Notes under the pieces: generated by a model | Databases searched by the model: none | What the model was told of the DNA's origin: nothing | Seen by the model: the letters and a program-made list of their open reading frames with translations, nothing else | Part shown: positions 1 to 5,656 of the stretch, in pieces | How the letters are laid out: every line of letters begins with the position of its first letter | Numbering within the stretch: the stretch's first letter is position 1 | Position numbers and translations under genes: made by a program | Source of the DNA: SOKG01 sp964502665 | Lineage (GTDB): Bacteria; Chloroflexota; Dehalococcoidia; SZUA-161 | DNA length: 11,809 nt | NCBI GenBank assembly: GCA_964502665.1 | Contig: CAZCXP010000076.1 | Location: 1 to 11,809 of the forward strand | Direction: 5' to 3'

Positions 1-23
1 ACTTGCGGCTGGGCAAAAGGCAA

Positions 24-37
24 GCCCCGGTCGGGGC
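24..37. repeat. Short GC-rich inverted repeat just past the operon terminator
   Basis: GCCCC and GGGGC arms (24-28 and 33-37) flank a 4-base loop. On the minus strand the repeat follows directly after the T-rich tail of the operon terminator. It may be a second, back-up terminator stem: the minus strand continues with TTGCCTTTT. It could also serve a plus-strand transcript arriving from the left, because the plus strand continues with an A-rich run rather than T. Its role is uncertain. Confidence 0.35.
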
Positions 38-78
38 AAAAAGAAAGAGGCCATCTCAGTGAAAAAGAGGGGATGGCC
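38..78 (-). terminator. Intrinsic terminator of the whole operon
   Basis: On the minus strand a perfect 7-bp stem GGCCATC/GATGGCC (78-72 pairing with 55-49) with a 16-base loop is followed at once by the T-rich tail TCTTTCTTTTT (48-38). It lies about 28 bases after the stop codon of the TPR-S24 gene, where the operon should end. No further minus-strand gene is visible to the left. The loop is long for a classical terminator, but the stem and tail arrangement is typical. Confidence 0.7.
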
Positions 79-105
79 CCGTCATAGCCTTGCTTTCACT
101 CAATC

Positions 106-1203
106 TCAAGTGATCTCCTCATCAATCCTTTTCAAGACAGCAATAGCAATACCCATCATATCTACTTCTGGGTCCGCTTCAGTAAACTGATTTGGAGAAT
201 ACTTGGGATTCTCAGGTTCGAGAGCAATAGTGTGCCGGTCTATGCGTCTAAATCGCTTCAAAGTGGCCTCGTCATCCTGGTCTTTGATAAGGGCTGCCAC
301 GATGTCCCCATCTTTCGGTCCTAAAGCTTTTGTCCCTTTTGCTTTCATGATCACGTAGTCTCCTTCCCCGAGGCCGGCCTGGATCATGCTGTCGCCCGTC
401 ACCTTTAGCACAAAGTGGTTGAATCCCTCTTCCATCCTGATCGTCGTGCCCGGCCGCCCTTCCAGGCCCTGAATCTGATAGGGTATGTCATCTATGAGCA
501 GTTCTGAACAAACCACGTAGTCCCCTTTGGCTTCTAGAAGGACGTAAAGGGGTACACCAGCCGGGATTTGGCCAAGGACAGGCATCAATTGAAGGAGCGT
601 CGCCTCGTCGAGAGGCTTCCTGGTTGCAGTATGGGGCGCAGCCTTCGGCAGGATGTGTATCTCAAGCTTTGCCTTTGGTTGGTAGAGGCTTTGCGCTTCT
701 TCGATGCGCATTTGGATGTCTTGATACCAGGCCCTATACTGAGCAGCTCTGCTATGATTGCCTAGCTCCGTATGGCGCTGACAGGAGTCAGTGAGGATTC
801 TTAGCGCTTTCTCGTACCAACTCAGAGCTTGCTGGTATTGGGAAGAGTTATGGCACAGTATGGCTGCCATTCGGCACGCGGCTGCCTGATTGTGATCGTC
901 TCCCAGCTTTCTGAAGATATCAACAGCTTCTTCGTAGAAGATAAGAGCGTAGTCCATCTCTTTGCGAGCCCGGTGCACCTCTGCCAGATGGAGCAAGGCG
1001 ATTCCTTTTACTCGCCAGTCACGCTTTTGCTCAGCCTGGTTAATAGCTTCTTCAAAACACCCAATAGCTTTGTCCCATTCCTCAGCTTTGCTATGCTCAT
1101 CCCCTTGCCGAATCAGAGCACGGCTCGGCGTCGTCAAATCCTCTTCGAACCAACACAACGGAGGCGATTTCAACCACTGTCGAGTGCTGGTGCCCATAGT
1201 CAT
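106..1203 (-). CDS. TPR protein fused to a LexA-like S24 self-cleaving peptidase domain
   Basis: A 365-aa protein with two parts. Residues about 25-175 form TPR-like helical repeats (for example the A-E-E-W-D-K-A-I-G-C-F-E-E-A pattern near 40 and Y-x-x-A-L-x-W-Y-E-K-A near 123). Residues about 200-365 form a complete S24/LexA-type peptidase domain. This shows the A-G scissile pair in GQIPAGVP (A215-G216), the nucleophile serine in VTGDSM (S272) and the general-base lysine in EATLKRF (K316), in the order seen in LexA and UmuD. The spacing from A-G to Ser is longer than in LexA because of an insertion around 225-260. There is no helix-turn-helix; the usual N-terminal DNA-binding domain is replaced by TPRs. 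The start is set by AGGAGG five bases upstream of the ATG (1209-1214). It is the last gene of the operon, 63 bases after the SPFH gene and just before the terminator. Self-cleavage would separate the TPR sensor from the catalytic domain. Whether RecA filament or another signal triggers this is inference. The fold assignment is secure; the role is not. Confidence 0.9.
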   Translation of the reverse strand: MTMGTSTRQWLKSPPLCWFEEDLTTPSRALIRQGDEHSKAEEWDKAIGCFEEAINQAEQKRDWRVKGIALLHLAEVHRARKEMDYALIFYEEAVDIFRKLGDDHNQAAACRMAAILCHNSSQYQQALSWYEKALRILTDSCQRHTELGNHSRAAQYRAWYQDIQMRIEEAQSLYQPKAKLEIHILPKAAPHTATRKPLDEATLLQLMPVLGQIPAGVPLYVLLEAKGDYVVCSELLIDDIPYQIQGLEGRPGTTIRMEEGFNHFVLKVTGDSMIQAGLGEGDYVIMKAKGTKALGPKDGDIVAALIKDQDDEATLKRFRRIDRHTIALEPENPKYSPNQFTEADPEVDMMGIAIAVLKRIDEEIT

Positions 1204-1266
1204 GATACCCTCCTATATCCAAAGCCAGGACTAATATAGATCGCTTGAAGAGAGCAGGCCCGGAGT

Positions 1267-2814
1267 TCACAGTGTCTCAATTGCGCTACGCCATTGCTGT
1301 AAAGATATCAAGAGCTCATAGGGGACTGAGGATCTAATCATGGGGTCGAGGGACATCTCCTCTAAAACCTCAAGACAGCGAAGGGCGATGATCTCTCGCA
1401 GAGACACGTCCTTCTCAGCCATTCTTGCTCTTTGCAAGCCCTGACTGATGGCCAGGATCATCTCAACCTGAGCTTGAGCGCGGGCAAACTCTTTCAGCCT
1501 CAGCGCCTCGGCGTCACCCTCGGCCTGGGTAACAGTGACCCGTCGGTTCCAATCTGCTTGCCAGCTTCTTACTCGTTGCTCAGATACCCTCTCGACAATG
1601 GGAGCATACTCACTGTCAAGCTTTATCGGGCCAAGGCTGACACGGGGTACCCTTACCCCCAACCATTGGTGCAACTGAGGGGAGATAACTCTGTTTAGTT
1701 CTGCCTGAATGCGCTGGCGTGGCGACTGTCCCGGTGGCAAGGGGATCCTTTCATCCGCATCTTCGGGCTCGAGTAGCTTGTCCAAAACATATTGTCGCAA
1801 AATTCTGCGTAGTTCAGCGGTGGCTAAGGGGACGACCAAATCATTCCAGCGATAAACTTGATCTTTATCCACCACCTTGTTATAGACGGCTCGCCGTACA
1901 GCATCTTCAGAGAAAGGATACGGTTCTGGTAACTGTGTCTCTTCGTCTCGCGGGGCGGCCTCCCGTCCCTTCCGGAGGAGATGGCGGAATGAGCGACCCC
2001 ATTGCTTCCCCCTTTCCATCCATGCTCTCAAGTATCTGATACACCATGGGGGAGGCAACACTCGTGACATCACCTGACGTAAACATGCTATGAACAATCG
2101 CCACAAAGAAGGCCGTTCTTCGGGCTTGGGGCGCGAAGGCCCTGGTTCGATTTGAAACTCGATCTCCAGGTCCACCTCTACGGGGATACCGTCCTTTGTT
2201 ATGCCTCGAACCTTTCGCTTGCGTTGCTGAGGACGAAGATCTACCACCTCACGCACGTTTTCGAAGCGTTCGATAGGGAAGAAACCAGGTGGCCCCAGTA
2301 CGCGCGTAAACCGACCTGCTCGCTCCAAGGCGACGGCGCTGCCAGTATCTGGGACCAACATGCCTGGGCCACCTATCTCGGCCACAGGTTTGTTGCGGCT
2401 GAACTCCGCGATTTCTCCTTTCCGGATCAGGAGGAAGTTCCTTCTCTCTCCTAATCCAAATAGTGAAACCAAAAGGTATCGGTAGGCATCTCGAAAGCGG
2501 TTTAGTTTGTAGAAAGTCTGAATAAAGGCTGCGCTTATGCCCAGAGCTACGCTAAAGTTCAACCAAGCTGCGGCAAGTCGCTCCCATGTCTGGCGCGCGC
2601 ACAGCACCAGGCCGATAATATCAGTCCAGGACCACTCTCCGCCTTCCCTAAACAAAGGACAATCCACAAGTACACTGAGGAGCGAGATGAGTAGCAAAAG
2701 ACCGAAAGCGAAAAGCAGTTCTCTTCTAGGCCGAGGCACCAAGCGGGATAGCAAATCTCGTACTCTCTCTGTTAGATGCCGCAGAAAAACTCGACAACTT
2801 GCTTGCTCATTCAT
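1267..2814 (-). CDS. Membrane-anchored SPFH/band-7 protein with basic insertion (second paralog)
   Basis: A 515-aa protein. It has a positively charged N-terminus (about 12-32), a hydrophobic segment at about 33-50, and a second weaker hydrophobic stretch at about 82-98. An SPFH/band-7 region runs from about 125 to 410, with motifs RVLGPPGFFP (171-180), VVDLRPQQRKR (190-200) and ITKDGIPVEVDLEIEFQI (205-222). A flotillin-like charged helical segment (about 418-465, QAEGDAEALRLKEFARAQAQ) is rich in A, E and R. Unlike its neighbour, it has an insertion of about 70 residues (about 223-295), basic and Trp/Arg-rich, inside the SPFH region. It starts in an ATGA overlap with the upstream SPFH gene, with GGAG five bases ahead of the ATG, so the two are translationally coupled and probably form a hetero-oligomer on the membrane, as HflK/HflC and prohibitin pairs do. 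No catalytic residues are visible. The partner inside this system is unknown. Confidence 0.85.
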   Translation of the reverse strand: MNEQASCRVFLRHLTERVRDLLSRLVPRPRRELLFAFGLLLLISLLSVLVDCPLFREGGEWSWTDIIGLVLCARQTWERLAAAWLNFSVALGISAAFIQTFYKLNRFRDAYRYLLVSLFGLGERRNFLLIRKGEIAEFSRNKPVAEIGGPGMLVPDTGSAVALERAGRFTRVLGPPGFFPIERFENVREVVDLRPQQRKRKVRGITKDGIPVEVDLEIEFQIEPGPSRPKPEERPSLWRLFIACLRQVMSRVLPPPWCIRYLRAWMERGKQWGRSFRHLLRKGREAAPRDEETQLPEPYPFSEDAVRRAVYNKVVDKDQVYRWNDLVVPLATAELRRILRQYVLDKLLEPEDADERIPLPPGQSPRQRIQAELNRVISPQLHQWLGVRVPRVSLGPIKLDSEYAPIVERVSEQRVRSWQADWNRRVTVTQAEGDAEALRLKEFARAQAQVEMILAISQGLQRARMAEKDVSLREIIALRCLEVLEEMSLDPMIRSSVPYELLISLQQWRSAIETL

Positions 2815-4067
2815 GCTAACTCCAACGGAATCTGCCCACCTTCCGCGTATGCGGCCTCCAGCATAGCCTCGAACTGGCGCGGCCCCCTGCCTGTTACCAT
2901 GGATTGGGCTTCGGCTTCATGTGCCAGTTTTTCCAATGCCTCCAGTAGGCGCAGGGAAACCAGATCCGAGGTCAAGGGCGCACCAGCTACCTGAGCCTCT
3001 TGAAGTCCTTCAGTGATGCTCTGGATCATTTCTAGTTGAGCCAGAGCTCGTGCTACCTCCATCCGCTGCCTGGCTTCTGCCTCTCCTCGGGCTTCGAGGA
3101 TGGTTTGGCGCCGAATCCACTCGGCCTGCCAGTTGGTCACTCGTTGCTCGATGACCTCTTTGGGTGCTCTGATCACGCCCAATGTGGTGCCTAGCAAGCG
3201 TGCCCCTTTAGAGGCCACAATAGATGGCAATTTCTCATTGAGCGCCCGTCGGATAACTAGCTGCGGGTCCCTGTCTGGCTCATCGGCCGAGTATAATTGA
3301 TCGAGCGTGTATTCCGATAGAATATGTCTCAGCTCGTCGGCTGCCCGAACAGCCACTCCCTCCGCCCAATCGTATATCTCTGCATCTTCCTCATCAACGG
3401 CCTCGCCGTACGCAGCGCTACATGCAGCCTTCCTGGTAAACTGATACGGAGTGTCTGTCCTGACCCATCTCCCTGATTCGAGCACGAAATCCACGTCCAG
3501 GACCACGGAAATCTCGATGCCATCGCGTGTAACAGCGTGGACATGGCGTCGCCGCCTCTGACGGCGCAAATCTATAACTCCTCGGATCCACTCATATCGC
3601 TCTGTGGAAATCACGTTCCACTCATCATCCCAACCATCGGGCAAGGGTTCCCCATCGCTTAACAGGAAGGATACGCCCGGGCCAATAACACGCGAACACG
3701 AAGAGCCTCTTTCCAGTACCACAACATTGCTACCGTCAACCAAGATGATTCCGATTCCCCCTCTGCCAACCAGTGGACTCCCTGGGATGCGTTCCTCGGC
3801 CTGACCATCACGGACGACAAAACAAGGCCGATTGCGGCCGAGATACCATCCCACCAGGAGAAGAAAAACTTTCCATCGCATTTGCCATCCTTGAATCGGG
3901 AACACAGCTCCGCAAGAGAGAAAGAGGCCAGCCCCCAGCATGAACAGAGGCAGGACGAGGTCCACCAGTTTGCTTACCAACATTCCCTTCAGGAATCTCA
4001 GGGAAGGGAAGAGGAGAACAACAAAGAGGAGAAGTAGAATGTGGCCTACCAATCTACGGTTTACCAT
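2811..4067 (-). CDS. Membrane-anchored SPFH/band-7 protein (first paralog)
   Basis: A 418-aa protein. Its N-terminal ~80 residues carry two or three hydrophobic segments (about 6-25, 33-55 and 66-77). The SPFH/band-7 region follows: RVIGPGVSFLL (126-136), GVIDLRRQRRRRHVHAVTRDG (163-183, an Arg/His-rich strand) and IEISVVLDVDF (184-194). It ends in a charged helix (about 313-360, with ARGEAEARQRMEVARALAQ) of the flotillin/stomatin type. The C-terminal part, L-R-L-L-E-A-L-E-K-L near 372, matches the equivalent segment L-R-C-L-E-V-L-E-E-M of the downstream paralog, so the two arose by duplication. The start is supported by GGAG seven bases upstream (4075-4078). It follows a roughly 350-base stretch after the radical SAM gene that has no recognisable promoter, so it probably depends on read-through from the main promoter. 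Probable role: a membrane scaffold or microdomain platform for the system; this is inference from the family. Confidence 0.85.
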   Translation of the reverse strand: MVNRRLVGHILLLLFVVLLFPSLRFLKGMLVSKLVDLVLPLFMLGAGLFLSCGAVFPIQGWQMRWKVFLLLVGWYLGRNRPCFVVRDGQAEERIPGSPLVGRGGIGIILVDGSNVVVLERGSSCSRVIGPGVSFLLSDGEPLPDGWDDEWNVISTERYEWIRGVIDLRRQRRRRHVHAVTRDGIEISVVLDVDFVLESGRWVRTDTPYQFTRKAACSAAYGEAVDEEDAEIYDWAEGVAVRAADELRHILSEYTLDQLYSADEPDRDPQLVIRRALNEKLPSIVASKGARLLGTTLGVIRAPKEVIEQRVTNWQAEWIRRQTILEARGEAEARQRMEVARALAQLEMIQSITEGLQEAQVAGAPLTSDLVSLRLLEALEKLAHEAEAQSMVTGRGPRQFEAMLEAAYAEGGQIPLELA

Positions 4068-4115
4068 GCCTCTACTCCAAAAACGTACCTACGCAGCGGG
4101 AAGACCAGTCACAGG

Positions 4116-4265
4116 TCAGTGAGGTTGCCACATCGCCCCAAGCGTGGCAATACGTTGTTGGCAAAGGACAGTGACCAGTATCAATAACGCCACGAGCTGA
4201 CGGTAGCTACGCTTCTCTCCTGGTCCTGTCACCTCGATCATGATTTCCGACGCCTCGCCTGTCAC
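4116..4265 (-). CDS. Possible 49-aa small protein with a hydrophobic segment
   Basis: A short open frame between the radical SAM and the first SPFH gene. It starts with GTG (4265), which has GGGAG six bases upstream; an in-frame ATG lies at 4241 with only a weak ribosome site. The product begins VTGEASEIMIEVTGPGEKRS, continues with a hydrophobic run YRQLVALLILVTVLC (residues 21-35), and ends in a polar tail containing Q-Q-R and M-W-Q-P-H. Codon choice resembles the neighbours, and the frame stays open for 26 codons upstream of the GTG but without a start codon. It could be a small membrane partner of the SPFH proteins, a substrate of the adjacent radical SAM enzyme, or a decayed remnant. I do not recognise a family. 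The 48-base gap to the next gene fits an operon. Confidence 0.35.
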   Translation of the reverse strand: MTGEASEIMIEVTGPGEKRSYRQLVALLILVTVLCQQRIATLGAMWQPH

Positions 4266-4294
4266 GGCAGTCTCCCATGGACCTTCAAAAGCAA

Positions 4295-4428
4295 GAGGAG
4301 GCCCTCCCCCTTTGGGGATAGCCTCCTCCCACCGTCGTCACTACGCAGCTTTCGTCTCGAACTTTACTGCTTTGTGACAATAGACTTTGTGCGAGTTATT
4401 GTCTTGGTGGAGGAGCTATCCCCCCAAA
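4295..4428 (-). other. Foldable intergenic element with mutually exclusive stems
   Basis: This element spans the stop codon of the radical SAM gene. A long-range pairing joins 4311-4333 and 4406-4428, about 21 bp interrupted by bulges of 2, 1 and 1 bases. The enclosed 72 bases can form two further hairpins. One is GTCAC/GTGAC (4337-4341 and 4374-4378), continued by GCAG/CTGC and TTCG/CGAA. The other is GACAATA/TATTGTC (4376-4382 and 4397-4403), which shares three bases with the first. A competing local hairpin pairs GAGGAGGC with GCCTCCTC (4295-4302 and 4321-4328) around a CCCC-TTT-GGGG core, and cannot coexist with the long outer stem. No T-run follows, so it is not a plain terminator. It may be an RNA processing site, an mRNA-stabilising fold, an attenuator or a switch upstream of the SPFH genes. 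Confidence 0.45.
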
Positions 4429-5639
4429 GCGCCTATCAACCTGGCGTAGTGTTGCTCATCCCAAGTATCCATCACCGCTTTAGCCTTGTGACTAAAGCGA
4501 TTTAGCGGCTGAGTTCCATCAAGAGCTGGCTTCCCCGGCGGCTCTTGTGGTTTGGTTACCACTAGCTTCCCGATGAGGGGGTCTTTGTCCAGTCCTAGCA
4601 GCATGGCCAAAGCTTGACAGCCACCGTGGCATTTGGGTAACTCTAGGCAGTGCTTGCATTGAGAGGGGATTAAGCCTCGCCAGTATTCCATCGCCTCTGA
4701 GCTCCATATCTCCTCAAGCGACTGCTTCAGCAGGCTGCCGCAGATGAGCGGGGCATGGTTACAAGGCCGTACGTTGCCCCAGGGGTCAATGGTACAGTAG
4801 GCGATACCCGCCAGGCAGCCGGTAGAGGAAGAAGGGTAAAAACATTGAGGGATACAATTGCCAAACTTGACCTTTGATTGCTGGCCGTTAGTTGGACATT
4901 GGCTAATGTATTCAACTGTCTGTATCGCGTACTGCAACTGCTTTTGGCTAGGTTCGATCTCTGGCAACGGAGGTCCTAGATAGCGGTTGAAAACAGCGTG
5001 GTGGGCTCCCAACTTTTGGCTCAGGGCCACGATGGCACCAATCTCCTGCCAATTGTGTTTAGTGATGACAGTGCTGGTGGTAACACTCAAGCCAGCAGCG
5101 ACGGCCCGCCTGATGTTGGCATGGGTCTCATAAAAGGAACCCGGGACGTTGGTGAAGGCGTCGTGAGAAGTAGCAGTGGCGCCATGCAGAGAAACAAGTA
5201 GCCCTTTACATTGCGGGGTATCTCGTAAAAGTGCGACGAGTCGTGCCGGGGTATGCCACCGTGCGTTAGTGAAAAGTGCAAAGGGAATATCCAGCTTCTG
5301 GATGATCCCGATGATGGCTTCGAACTCCGGATGCATCGTCGGTTCACCGCCGGTGAGTTTCAGACGTTGGATATGAGGGCGCAGCTTGATCAGAATAGCT
5401 TGCCATTCCGCAGATGAAAGCGGTGGCGATGTTCTATCGTCAGCGAAGATGTTTCCGCAGCCAAGACAGTGGTTGTTACAAGCAGGGGTAAGTTCAACAT
5501 AGCAAAAAATCGAATGGGCAGGGAGGTAGATAAATAGGTCCGGCTCGAGGCAGGCGCAATCGCATTGTCTGTCGACTTCTTGGATGATTTGCTCTGAAAG
5601 TGTTTCCCCGATTTGGGGTAGAGTTCTATTTCGAGGCAT
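4416..5639 (-). CDS. Radical SAM/SPASM enzyme, substrate unknown
   Basis: About 407 aa from the ATG at 5639. The radical SAM core begins with the cluster motif CNNHCLGC (C54, C58, C61: CX3CX2C) in the context VELTPACNNHCLGCGN. It includes the SAM-binding GGEP motif (97-100) and a TIM-barrel-like run to about residue 240. The C-terminal part is SPASM-like: cysteines at about 262, 266, 275, 282, 293, 300, 328, 331, 337 and 341, including C-K-H-C and CHGGC, which would hold auxiliary iron-sulfur clusters. A Cys-rich CDCAC lies at 26-30, ahead of the barrel. Such enzymes modify peptides or proteins, mostly RiPPs or PqqA/mycofactocin-like substrates. No classic precursor is next to it; candidates are the 49-aa ORF downstream and the 36-aa leader ORF. 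A TTG at 5660 overlaps the stop of the upstream gene (TTGA, with AGGG nearby) and would add seven residues. I preferred the ATG, which has AAAGG ten bases ahead, but cannot exclude the TTG. Confidence 0.85.
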   Translation of the reverse strand: MPRNRTLPQIGETLSEQIIQEVDRQCDCACLEPDLFIYLPAHSIFCYVELTPACNNHCLGCGNIFADDRTSPPLSSAEWQAILIKLRPHIQRLKLTGGEPTMHPEFEAIIGIIQKLDIPFALFTNARWHTPARLVALLRDTPQCKGLLVSLHGATATSHDAFTNVPGSFYETHANIRRAVAAGLSVTTSTVITKHNWQEIGAIVALSQKLGAHHAVFNRYLGPPLPEIEPSQKQLQYAIQTVEYISQCPTNGQQSKVKFGNCIPQCFYPSSSTGCLAGIAYCTIDPWGNVRPCNHAPLICGSLLKQSLEEIWSSEAMEYWRGLIPSQCKHCLELPKCHGGCQALAMLLGLDKDPLIGKLVVTKPQEPPGKPALDGTQPLNRFSHKAKAVMDTWDEQHYARLIGALGG

Positions 5640-5656
5640 AGGAGTCGTACCTTTCT

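Noticed and set aside
829..1239. A 136-aa plus-strand open frame opposite the TPR-S24 gene
   Set aside because: It lies antisense to a gene with clear TPR and S24 motifs and has no recognisable domain.
1204..1266. TATATT as a -10 of a separate promoter for the TPR-S24 gene
   Set aside because: No acceptable -35 lies 16-18 bases upstream, and the short gap fits simple read-through.
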